Assembly (NCBI GenBank): GCA_014728035.1
Contig: WJMJ01000101.1
Coordinates: 57,358-121,357 of the forward strand
Direction of reading: 5' to 3'
Length of the DNA stretch: 64,000 bases
DNA from: Promethearchaeota archaeon
GTDB lineage: Archaea; Asgardarchaeota; Thorarchaeia; Thorarchaeales; Thorarchaeaceae
In this document: one piece after another, positions 7,656 through 14,962 of the stretch
Layout: each line of letters starts with the position of its first letter
Numbering within the stretch: the stretch's first letter is position 1
The notes under the pieces: model-generated
Databases searched by the model: none
What the model was told of the DNA's origin: nothing
What the model saw: the letters and a program-made list of their open reading frames with translations, nothing else
Program-made: the position numbers and the translations under genes

Positions 7656-8473
7656 AGATATTTATCGGTGCACATTGGCCACACCATATACATAAATGGT
7701 TATTAAATTTAATAACGTATTTGCGCCATAATGGTATCGGTGTGGATTACCAAACAAAATTTAATGGTGGTGTTGACATGGCAGAAAGAGCTAGCAAATC
7801 AGATATTGTTATTATCTGGAATGGAGAAGAAGAATGTTATTTACCAACAAAATTGGTATGCAAGGAAAACAATATTCCGTGTTATATTGCAGAAGTTGGA
7901 TATTTTCCGCAGCATAAATTCTTTATATTGGATACAGTTGGAATTAATGCATCATCATCATTGATGAATGATGATTTGTCGTGGATAACAGAAAAACACA
8001 TGGAAAAAGCAAAAAAGAGAAAAGTTGCTCTCATGGGCAAAAGGAAGAGAATTGCTGGTGATTATACATTTGTGCCTCTACAATACTATAGAGATACTAA
8101 TATAACACATCATTCACCATTCAAGGATATGTTTTCTTTTATCAATCATGTTGAGATGAAATTTCGTGGTGATAATGTAATATTTAAAAGGCATCCGCGA
8201 GACAAAACGATATATAATAGTAAATTTCCAGTCGTTACTAGTGGTTCAAGTATAGATTATGTATTAAGATGTAAGAATGTATATGGTATTAATTCTACTG
8301 TGCTATTTGAGGCCGCACTTTTTGGTGTGCCTGTAGAATCAATTGGTGATGGTTTATTAAGGGCACATCGTGGTAATTACGATAAAATTGTTGCTGCATT
8401 GGTCGATAGGGAGATTCCAGTAAATACCACTAATCTTGATTATTGGATAAGACCGATCATAGAAGGACAATGA
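7652..8473 (+). CDS. Capsule-biosynthesis / Kdo-transferase-like GT-B protein (273 aa)
   Basis: ATG 7652 overlaps the preceding stop (ATGA). The C-terminal half has VIFKRHPRD (176-184) and NSTVLFEAALFGVPV (214-228). This is the pattern of capsule polysaccharide biosynthesis proteins of the KpsC/KpsS-like group and other GT-B enzymes, where a His-Pro motif and an S/T-x-x-x-E-A loop bind the nucleotide sugar. The N-terminal part is a short Rossmann-like half. It is shorter than typical KpsS. The substrate is unknown. It ends one base from a convergent gene. Confidence 0.7.
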   Translation: MKIFIGAHWPHHIHKWLLNLITYLRHNGIGVDYQTKFNGGVDMAERASKSDIVIIWNGEEECYLPTKLVCKENNIPCYIAEVGYFPQHKFFILDTVGINASSSLMNDDLSWITEKHMEKAKKRKVALMGKRKRIAGDYTFVPLQYYRDTNITHHSPFKDMFSFINHVEMKFRGDNVIFKRHPRDKTIYNSKFPVVTSGSSIDYVLRCKNVYGINSTVLFEAALFGVPVESIGDGLLRAHRGNYDKIVAALVDREIPVNTTNLDYWIRPIIEGQ

Positions 8474-9163
8474 TCACTGCGGCATAATTACCAACGTCCC
8501 CTGCCACTCATTTTGTTGGATTGTAGTTTTGCCTGAAATATCCATGATATAGATTGCAAGTTTGGTTTTGGTCTTATCTGAATATGATATGTACATGTTT
8601 GTTTTTGTGCATTTTGGTATGGGTATAGATGACGCCACATATATTGTGCCTTTCCCAGATACCACAATGGATGGTTTTCCACCGCCATCGATCATTGTAT
8701 ACTTCATACCAGAAAGTTCTTCAGGTACATGTAGCCACACATAATTTCTGTTCCGATAAGCTTTGCCATTCTTGGTTAGCGTTGTAAACGCAAAACCATT
8801 CCCTGTTACTTGAATTGGTGAACGGTCCAGTGCGTCATTAAGCTGCGTTGTAAACATTTCCTTCTTCAGGCGATCAATCTCTTTGAGCAGTACAGAGGCC
8901 GTCCGGATGTCACCCTTCTTGGTGTAGATCTTCATCGTGTCCTGATAGGCTTCGATTGTTTCCTGCTTGAGCTTATCAATCTTCTCAAAATGCTTCTGTT
9001 TGGCTTCTTCGAGTTCCCTATCAGCCTCCTCCTTGTCATGAGCGATACTTCTGATCTTTCGCTTGAGTTGAATGTTTTGGTTGATCACATCTTCCAGAGC
9101 ACCCTCTCCAGCACACACCATTGTACAACTAACACTAAGCACAAGAATAATAAAATAACGCAT
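8474..9163 (-). CDS. Exported coiled-coil protein (229 aa)
   Basis: ATG 9163 has AAAGGAGGC upstream. The first about 18 residues (MRYFIILVLSVSCTMVCA) look like a signal peptide, with Cys 17 close to a possible lipoprotein or signal peptidase site. Residues 20-110 are a strongly charged coiled coil. The C-terminal half is beta-rich, with a short basic/Thr-rich segment. It lies antisense inside the glycan cassette and may be an independently transcribed cargo gene acting in the periplasm or at the surface. No family is recognised. Confidence 0.7.
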   Translation of the reverse strand: MRYFIILVLSVSCTMVCAGEGALEDVINQNIQLKRKIRSIAHDKEEADRELEEAKQKHFEKIDKLKQETIEAYQDTMKIYTKKGDIRTASVLLKEIDRLKKEMFTTQLNDALDRSPIQVTGNGFAFTTLTKNGKAYRNRNYVWLHVPEELSGMKYTMIDGGGKPSIVVSGKGTIYVASSIPIPKCTKTNMYISYSDKTKTKLAIYIMDISGKTTIQQNEWQGTLVIMPQ

Positions 9164-9237
9164 AAAAGCCTCCTTTCTTTCTTAGGGCATTTTTATATAT
9201 AGATAATATTAATCTACTACGAGTTGTAAAATATACT

Positions 9238-10038
9238 ATGAGTTGTATGTGGATAGGTATAATGATATATAAAATCGCTCGTGGTTATGATCCTCTAGGT
9301 AAGATGGATTTTAATACTGGGCATATGCCAGTTATATTGCGCACTAGAAATAGGCACACATATTTACATATTACTATTAGTAGCCTAGAACTAAGTGGAG
9401 CAAAGCCGGATTTAATTGTAGATGATAGAAGCGATGATGATGATGCACACAAATATTTGTTTACTAATGATCCAGTTGATCTTAATCTAGATATGTGGCC
9501 ACGTATTGTAAGAAAACCACAGACAAACATTGTACGTGGAATATATGGTAAATATGAAACCATACAACCACCAACTAGAAAAGGAGCACGAGGTGGTATA
9601 TATTGGTCGGCTGCATATGGTTTTGCTCGGTTTCCACAGAGCGCAGCTATTATATTAGTGGAAGCAGACGTGTTGTTTTGCGATGGATGGTATCATAAAT
9701 TTTTGGAAGAATATCATAAATCATCTAGAGACGTTGGTATCATATCTGGATTTAAATGTTCCAGAAATTATACTGCACAATTATGGTTGATCACTCGTGA
9801 TGTTTATGTGCGTTCATATGATGATTTCCACAAACATTATAAGACACGTCAAACAGGTGGTGATATTGCGTTGAGAAAGAGTTGTGAACATGCTGGATTG
9901 AAGATTATTAAGACGCCCAGAGCATTATGTCAGCATATAGGATATCAGTCAGTGGCGCATCCACGCAGAGCTAGGAAAGGCAGGGTTCTTATGGTAAAGC
10001 CGAGTTTATTATACTCTAAGTTGTGTATTCCAACATGA
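9238..10038 (+). CDS. GT-A-fold glycosyltransferase, paralogue of the 6062 gene (266 aa)
   Basis: It shares with the 6062-6904 product the segments PVILRTRNR (31-39), LIVDDRSDD (59-67), QPPTRKGARGG, ILVEADVLF (139-147, probable metal-binding acidic motif), GIISGF and CQHIGY. It is therefore a duplicate separated by three genes. The ATG at 9238 lacks a ribosome binding site. ATG 9262, preceded by GGATAGG, may be the true start. The divergent upstream neighbour is the exported coiled-coil gene, so a promoter probably lies in the AT-rich gap 9164-9237. The acceptor and donor are unknown. Confidence 0.75.
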   Translation: MSCMWIGIMIYKIARGYDPLGKMDFNTGHMPVILRTRNRHTYLHITISSLELSGAKPDLIVDDRSDDDDAHKYLFTNDPVDLNLDMWPRIVRKPQTNIVRGIYGKYETIQPPTRKGARGGIYWSAAYGFARFPQSAAIILVEADVLFCDGWYHKFLEEYHKSSRDVGIISGFKCSRNYTAQLWLITRDVYVRSYDDFHKHYKTRQTGGDIALRKSCEHAGLKIIKTPRALCQHIGYQSVAHPRRARKGRVLMVKPSLLYSKLCIPT

Positions 10039-10721
10039 AGTACAATGTCAATAAAGTGATTCCACATAAGATTCAATCTGATTCAATATCATTTTGTATT
10101 TTTTGTAAAGGTAGATTGAAATACGCATTAGTATGTATAAAAAATCTAATTGAATATATTTCAGATAAAGATGAAATCATATTTGTTGACTATTCATGTC
10201 CAGATAATAGTGGTGATGTTATATCGTCTATGCAAAATGAACATATAAATGTAATTCGTGTTTTAAACTGTGATAGTTGGCATATTAATCATGCGCGAAA
10301 TTGTGCTGGTGTTAATTCATCAAAGGATATCATAGTTATGTTGGACTGTGACATTATATTAAATCAAAATAATGTTGATGAGATAAGAAGATTGGAGCAG
10401 GGATATTACTTGAGGTCCAAACTACGAGGTAAAGGCTATGATGGTTTTGTGGCTGTATTTAGATCTGATTATATGGCAGTGTGTGGATATGAAGAAGGTA
10501 TATGTTGTTATGGTCATGATGATAAAGCTTTTTATCATTCTCTTGATAGATTAGGCTTAAAATGTGTCAGGATGAATTCTACGTTTAACCCAATGAATAA
10601 TACCATGGGTGAAAAGATTAGATTCGCACCAAAATCGTCTTTAAATAATGCAATCTATAGACTGCTGCGCAAGAGACATAAATATCGCAATAATGTTGGA
10701 CGTAACTGGGGTCGGGTGTGA
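10035..10721 (+). CDS. GT2-like glycosyltransferase (228 aa)
   Basis: ATG 10035 overlaps the previous TGA. The fold signals are those of GT-A family 2: DEIIFVDYSCPDNSG (46-60), a VMLDCDIIL metal site (101-109), and a C-terminal CGYEEG...YGHDD segment (150-163), which resembles the acceptor/base region found in GT2 and GT7C proteins. It is compact, with no membrane segment, so it acts in the cytoplasm. The next gene starts at an overlapping GTG. Confidence 0.75.
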   Translation: MKYNVNKVIPHKIQSDSISFCIFCKGRLKYALVCIKNLIEYISDKDEIIFVDYSCPDNSGDVISSMQNEHINVIRVLNCDSWHINHARNCAGVNSSKDIIVMLDCDIILNQNNVDEIRRLEQGYYLRSKLRGKGYDGFVAVFRSDYMAVCGYEEGICCYGHDDKAFYHSLDRLGLKCVRMNSTFNPMNNTMGEKIRFAPKSSLNNAIYRLLRKRHKYRNNVGRNWGRV

Positions 10722-11485
10722 AATATTTATTGGGCAGAAAACATCTGCCATCAATAAAGGTGACTAGAAAGGGCAGCAATATTGGTGATCAAATGCTGGC
10801 GTCATTATTTGTTCATGTTCTCACTAACAACAATATTGATGCTGTTTTAGAATGTAAATTTGATCATCTTTGTAATTGTCCCAAGCCTGTGTCGCATAAT
10901 AAATACACAAATTTTGAATTCAGGTATGAAGACAATAATTATGATTATGCTTACGGAAATATTGTGCAACGCGCTATAAACGCATTTAATAATCGTTTTC
11001 ATACTAATGTACATATGATATGCCCAGATCATATTCCAGTACATTTTAGAAAATTAAACACTCCAAATTATGATGTTGTAATGTCAACAAAATCAAGTGG
11101 TTGGACATTATATAAAGAGTGGCCATATTTTACGGATCTAAAGCACACCTTGCGTCAGATGGGCATTAGTAGTTGTGATATTTCTTATATTCATAATTAT
11201 GCATGTTTGAATTATGTAAACAATGCTAAAATTTATGTGGGGATTGACAATGGTATGGCGCATTATGTGTCACAATTTGCCAATAATAAAGCCATAATTA
11301 TACAAAGTGGGTATACAAATTCAGAATTTTGGTGCTACTATAATTATGATATTATTAAAAATAAAGTTCATTGTAGTCCATGCTCATTGCGTAGTGGATG
11401 TATATTTAACCATGCTTGTATGTCGGAAATCAAAGTAAATACGGTTATTGATCATATTAAACGTAAATTGACACAAATCATATGA
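10718..11485 (+). CDS. Short GT9-like glycosyltransferase (255 aa)
   Basis: The start is GTG 10718, overlapping the preceding stop. KGSNIGDQMLASLFVH (20-35) resembles the GT9 opening loop. The C-terminal half has YVGIDNGMAHYVSQF, equivalent to the GT9 'G-x-D-S-G-x-x-H-x-A' signature. A Cys-rich end (CSPCSLRSGC) is of the type found at the end of many heptosyltransferase-like proteins. It is shorter than the two full GT9 proteins in this window. It is convergent with the sulfotransferase-like gene, overlapping by eight bases. Confidence 0.65.
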   Translation: MKYLLGRKHLPSIKVTRKGSNIGDQMLASLFVHVLTNNNIDAVLECKFDHLCNCPKPVSHNKYTNFEFRYEDNNYDYAYGNIVQRAINAFNNRFHTNVHMICPDHIPVHFRKLNTPNYDVVMSTKSSGWTLYKEWPYFTDLKHTLRQMGISSCDISYIHNYACLNYVNNAKIYVGIDNGMAHYVSQFANNKAIIIQSGYTNSEFWCYYNYDIIKNKVHCSPCSLRSGCIFNHACMSEIKVNTVIDHIKRKLTQII

Positions 11486-12248
11486 TACCACCAAATATTA
11501 ATTTAGACAAATAATGAGTTTCATCATCGAATTTGTCCATGAACCACGAAAGGTTTTTATATAACTTCCATCGTTCAAGTACTTTGAGTTCTTGACCAGC
11601 TTTATTGCGACCATCAAAACTACTGCCCCGACCAAATTTGCTTACGAAATTTAGACCATCATCATTCCATATGTCGCATAGATCGTTGCTTACTTTCTTT
11701 CTATAATTAATGTCTGATACCCACGAATTAAAATTTATTTTGTATTTATTATTAAGATATTTGGTAATGTCTAGATATTCTTTAGCGTGGGTTTTCCATA
11801 AATCTATATAATTATGGCGGTGTTCTGGTATGCCACGACGTTCTCTGCTTGCAGCCAAATTGAATGGATCCCTAAGTATGATGATATTCTTCATAATGTT
11901 GGTTGGCCCTATAAACCTGTTTATGTTGTTGCTTATTTGTTTTATGTGTGCGTCTTCATAATTTGTGAATAATCCATATTTTCTTGTCGATTTAAATCTT
12001 TTTGTGTCTCTGCGAGATTTTATAGCATTCACAAAATCTGGGTATTGTCTGCCGTGTTCCCATATTGGTGTCTTATATGGATCACCCATTGCATTATTTA
12101 TAAACAATACCTTTCTATGCATCTGTTTAGCAATCCACAATATTATTGCATGTTGACCACCTCTCTTGAGTGAATAGAAAACATATCCATAATGTTGTCC
12201 ACCATTATTGGTATCATGACCATATTTGTTGGTAATTAAATATTTCAT
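11478..12248 (-). CDS. Sulfotransferase-like protein 2 (256 aa)
   Basis: ATG 12248 on the minus strand. YSLKRGGQHAIILWI (25-39) sits where PAPS-dependent sulfotransferases have the phosphosulfate-binding P-S-R-S-G-T-H loop. IIILRDPFNLAASR (122-135) matches the 3'-phosphate-binding R-D-P motif. Both elements are in the right order and roughly the right spacing. The glycan target is unknown. It closes the first glycan cassette on the opposite strand and is preceded by the perfect inverted repeat at 12257-12287. Confidence 0.65.
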   Translation of the reverse strand: MKYLITNKYGHDTNNGGQHYGYVFYSLKRGGQHAIILWIAKQMHRKVLFINNAMGDPYKTPIWEHGRQYPDFVNAIKSRRDTKRFKSTRKYGLFTNYEDAHIKQISNNINRFIGPTNIMKNIIILRDPFNLAASRERRGIPEHRHNYIDLWKTHAKEYLDITKYLNNKYKINFNSWVSDINYRKKVSNDLCDIWNDDGLNFVSKFGRGSSFDGRNKAGQELKVLERWKLYKNLSWFMDKFDDETHYLSKLIFGGII

Positions 12249-12256
12249 AAAGTATG

Positions 12257-12287
12257 TTTGATATTATCATTCAAATATAATATCAAA
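12257..12287. promoter_or_regulatory. Perfect 11-base inverted repeat between divergent genes
   Basis: TTTGATATTAT (12257-12267) and ATAATATCAAA (12277-12287) are exact reverse complements separated by nine bases. They lie in the gap between the divergent sulfotransferase-like gene (start 12248) and the acidic protein gene (start 12324). The size and position suit an operator for a dimeric regulator. The low GC content makes a terminator unlikely. TTTGATA/TATCAAA pieces also occur in other gene-start gaps, for example near 43746 and 45291. Confidence 0.4.
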
Positions 12288-12323
12288 GGATTCATTAACA
12301 ACCTCGATCTCTAGGAGATAATT

Positions 12324-12800
12324 ATGCGCAAGGTGCTAACTGAGCAAGAAGACATTGAACAAGCAGTGGCCGTTGCCACAGAGCCAGAAACACCAGACAT
12401 GCCCGATTTCGACGCCATTGCCAAAGACATGGATTATGAAATTGATGAACCAGAAGAGAAAGAGGATTTGATTTGTTTCAATCCTTCATCTCTCATTCGT
12501 GCGCTTGAGCATGCTAGGGAAGATTTTGAGGGTGAAGGTGGAGACACTGAACTTCATGAATTTGCAGAGATGCTTATTGAACTCGCTGAGGAAAAAGGCG
12601 ATGGTGAATGTATCTGCGTAGAGGATCTTGAAGATATGTTCGAAGAAAGTTCAGAGGAAGAAGCCGAAGAACTTGAAGCTGGCGAAGACATGGAAGAAGC
12701 AGAATTCGACGTTCTTGGCAACGAAGAAGAGGCCATGGAATCAGCGCAACATGATGACAATGTTATCACTGAGAAGACCGACAAAATCCAGTCAAAATAA
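12324..12800 (+). CDS. Strongly acidic protein (158 aa)
   Basis: ATG 12324 follows CTAGGAGATAATT. The product is dominated by Glu and Asp, with a central helical segment (about residues 50-100) containing three Cys. There is no signal peptide. Highly acidic small phage proteins can be scaffolds, DNA mimics or inhibitors, but nothing here identifies which. A hairpin terminator candidate follows at 12830. Confidence 0.7.
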   Translation: MRKVLTEQEDIEQAVAVATEPETPDMPDFDAIAKDMDYEIDEPEEKEDLICFNPSSLIRALEHAREDFEGEGGDTELHEFAEMLIELAEEKGDGECICVEDLEDMFEESSEEEAEELEAGEDMEEAEFDVLGNEEEAMESAQHDDNVITEKTDKIQSK

Positions 12801-12829
12801 ATTGACTAGAGATAAATGATGCAAGATGT

Positions 12830-12856
12830 GAACCCCAGTCTTTATGGCTGGGGTTC
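12830..12856. terminator. Perfect 9-bp hairpin between convergent genes
   Basis: GAACCCCAG (12830-12838) pairs exactly with CTGGGGTTC (12848-12856) around a nine-base loop. It lies just after the acidic gene and at the 3' end of the convergent gene ending at 12842. Only a short T-rich stretch (TTCTTCGT) follows on the plus strand. The GC-rich stem in an AT-rich genome and the convergent context support a bidirectional transcription terminator. Confidence 0.6.
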
Positions 12857-13204
12857 TTCGTATATACGCACGTCTTTGATGTCTATAATCCTAATGACAT
12901 CTTCATCATCGAAGGGTGATATTATAATTGGTTTGATGGTGAGTTTGGAAATATCATAAGATTGGTCTATTAATTCTATATCCGCACACAATCGATTATC
13001 TTTGATATATAATTGATGCGTAACATGTGTGGCTGTACGATATCGTTGAATATGATCCCTATTCAAATACCCACCAACACATGGACAACCAGCGTTAAAT
13101 TTATCCATGGCTAACTTGGCATCATTTAGATTATATTTCCTGCCGCTTTCTGATATAATTAATGGTGGTTTTATATATAACTTAGCGTAGATTGTATGGT
13201 GCAT
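12842..13204 (-). CDS. Hypothetical protein, faint resemblance to prohead-protease N-termini (120 aa)
   Basis: ATG 13204 with AAAGGATTAAT upstream. The layout is an N-terminal strand, then GGYLNRDH (44-51), then HVTHQLYIKDNRLCADIEL (59-77). It recalls the start of T4 gp21-type prohead core proteases, where a 'vanish/return' strand follows a THxV segment. However, the protein is far too short and lacks the catalytic Ser/His region. I therefore call it only hypothetical. Confidence 0.6.
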   Translation of the reverse strand: MHHTIYAKLYIKPPLIISESGRKYNLNDAKLAMDKFNAGCPCVGGYLNRDHIQRYRTATHVTHQLYIKDNRLCADIELIDQSYDISKLTIKPIIISPFDDEDVIRIIDIKDVRIYEEPQP

Positions 13205-13240
13205 ATTAATCCTTTCTTATATTACATATCGTTAGAGTAA

Positions 13241-14428
13241 ATGCACAGAGAACCATTAGCATATAGACTCAGACCCAAAACCATTGATGGGTTCATAGGG
13301 CAGGACCACATCGTGGGTGAAGGCACTTTATTAAGACAGATGATAGAGAGTGACAGTCTGCGTAGCGTGATATTTTATGGTCCAGCAGGTACTGGTAAGA
13401 CAACACTTGCTGAGATCATAGCGAATCATACAAATTCTCACTTTGTGAGACTTAATGCGACAGCTGCTGGTATCAAAGACGTGCGCAATGCAATTCGCCA
13501 AGCTAATATTGAGTACGATTTAAATGAAAAACGTACAACGCTGTTTATTGATGAGGTACACAGGTTTTCTAAAAACGTGCAGGATGCGTTATTGCCCTCT
13601 GTTGAAGATGGTACAGTTACAATCGTCGCTGGTACTACTGAGAATCCGTTTTTCTCAGTGATAGGGCCACTAATCTCACGTAGTCATATCTTCCAATTTG
13701 AATCATTAACAGAGAAGGATCTATACAAAGTATTACTTGGTGGTATAAATCACTACAAGCAACAAAATCGCAATATAAGCATTGATGAGGACGCCGCCAA
13801 ATATCTAGCTGTCAAATCAGACGGCGATGCAAGAAAAATACTCCAATCGTTAGAATTAGCTGTAGAATCATTTGGGTCCGACCATATCGACATCAATTTG
13901 TGCAAACAAGTAGTACCCACAAAGTCGGTGTTTTTCGATAAAACTGGTAGTGCCAAGTATGATCTCGCTTCATGCTTGCAGGGGTCTATACAAGCAAGCG
14001 ACCCCGATGCCGCCATTTATTGGTTGGCTAGGTCGTTGGAATCTGGGGAAGATATTATTTATATAGCCAGGAGGTTGCTTGTATCTGCGGCTGAGGATGT
14101 TGGTGTTGGTAACCCAATAGCGATACCATTAGCTCATAGCGTTCTGGAATCATGCAAGATTGTTGGTAGGCCAGAATGTGACTTGCATCTTGCCACTCTG
14201 GTGGTATTCCTAGCATCTAGTAAACGCAATAAATCTGCTGCTATGGCAATTTGGGAAGCTCTTGGCGATGTAAGGAATGATTTTTCCGTTGTCATTCCTC
14301 CAGCAATGAAGGATTGTCATTATAAGGGCGCGGAACAACTTGGACACGGTGCGTATCATGATGGATCTAATCAAGACGCATATGTAGGCATAAGCAAGAG
14401 ATATTTCAAGCCTGAAAATTGGACCTGA
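13241..14428 (+). CDS. rarA: RarA/MgsA replication-associated recombination ATPase (395 aa)
   Basis: AAA+ clamp-loader-like ATPase that in bacteria acts at stalled replication forks and interacts with SSB. Visible motifs: N-terminal PLAYRLRPKTIDGFIGQ (5-21), Walker A GPAGTGKT (47-54), Walker B LFIDEVHRF (101-109), DALLPSVEDG (116-124), sensor-1 GTTENP (131-136), and a C-terminal MgsA-type domain that includes AEDVGVGNP and ALGDVRNDFS. It is slightly shorter than bacterial RarA but has all the nucleotide-binding motifs. It is unusual in a phage and suggests help with replication-fork repair or recombination-dependent replication. The ribosome binding site is weak. Confidence 0.9.
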   Translation: MHREPLAYRLRPKTIDGFIGQDHIVGEGTLLRQMIESDSLRSVIFYGPAGTGKTTLAEIIANHTNSHFVRLNATAAGIKDVRNAIRQANIEYDLNEKRTTLFIDEVHRFSKNVQDALLPSVEDGTVTIVAGTTENPFFSVIGPLISRSHIFQFESLTEKDLYKVLLGGINHYKQQNRNISIDEDAAKYLAVKSDGDARKILQSLELAVESFGSDHIDINLCKQVVPTKSVFFDKTGSAKYDLASCLQGSIQASDPDAAIYWLARSLESGEDIIYIARRLLVSAAEDVGVGNPIAIPLAHSVLESCKIVGRPECDLHLATLVVFLASSKRNKSAAMAIWEALGDVRNDFSVVIPPAMKDCHYKGAEQLGHGAYHDGSNQDAYVGISKRYFKPENWT

Positions 14429-14687
14429 TATAATTCTTTAGGTCATCATTCCTTTCGATATCACAAACCACACACAAATACTTATACTTGCCGGATGATG
14501 TTTCGTAGCATTCATCCATCCATTCCTCTATGTGTTCACTCCGCTTCATATCAAATCTTCGGGCAATATCATCCGGGTACGCATTAACCTTAACTATGGG
14601 TCTGCCCACACTCCCACCACCCCACACAAAGTCATAGAACTTGGGATCATTACTCCATACTAACGACATTTTCATTCTATTCTCCAA
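14406..14687 (-). CDS. Hypothetical protein (93 aa)
   Basis: Minus-strand gene convergent with rarA, overlapping its end by 23 bases. ATG 14687 lies within the end of the upstream zinc-ribbon gene. It has a GGGSVG loop and a C-terminal segment with two Cys (LCVVCDIER). The function is not recognised. Confidence 0.55.
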   Translation of the reverse strand: MENRMKMSLVWSNDPKFYDFVWGGGSVGRPIVKVNAYPDDIARRFDMKRSEHIEEWMDECYETSSGKYKYLCVVCDIERNDDLKNYIRSNFQA

Positions 14688-14895
14688 ACGGTATGTGGGC
14701 CATATCGATGTCTACCCAATGCCAGTATTCTGCAAAACAAGATCGACAGCGTCTTGCTAATTGTATCTTACCATTGTTTTTTGTACCAAGTCCAATTGGT
14801 TTTGTCAACCCCTTACATGATGGGCATAGAACAGAATCATGTTCTATCCCATTCACTGCGATCTGAAGAATTTTAATAATATAGTTGTTAATCAT
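14677..14895 (-). CDS. Small zinc-ribbon protein (72 aa)
   Basis: ATG 14895. Two CxxC knuckles, CPSC (24-27) and CRSC (50-53), are spaced as in a four-Cys zinc ribbon, followed by an acidic/aromatic end. It overlaps the next minus-strand gene by 11 bases. It may bind nucleic acid or protein. No specific family is recognised. Confidence 0.6.
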   Translation of the reverse strand: MINNYIIKILQIAVNGIEHDSVLCPSCKGLTKPIGLGTKNNGKIQLARRCRSCFAEYWHWVDIDMAHIPFGE

Positions 14896-14943
14896 ATGTG
14901 GTCAAATACAATAGTTATATGCCCACAGCAAAGTTAAATAAAA

Positions 14944-14951
14944 TATAAATA
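14944..14951 (+). promoter_or_regulatory. TATAAATA box before the tail module
   Basis: TATAAATA occurs 12 bases upstream of the ATG at 14963, which opens the long tail and fibre gene run. It is identical to the T4-type late-promoter core. Only this one clear case was noticed in a gene-start gap, and such a string arises easily in AT-rich DNA. Confidence 0.25.
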
Positions 14952-14962
14952 AGAGAATATAG

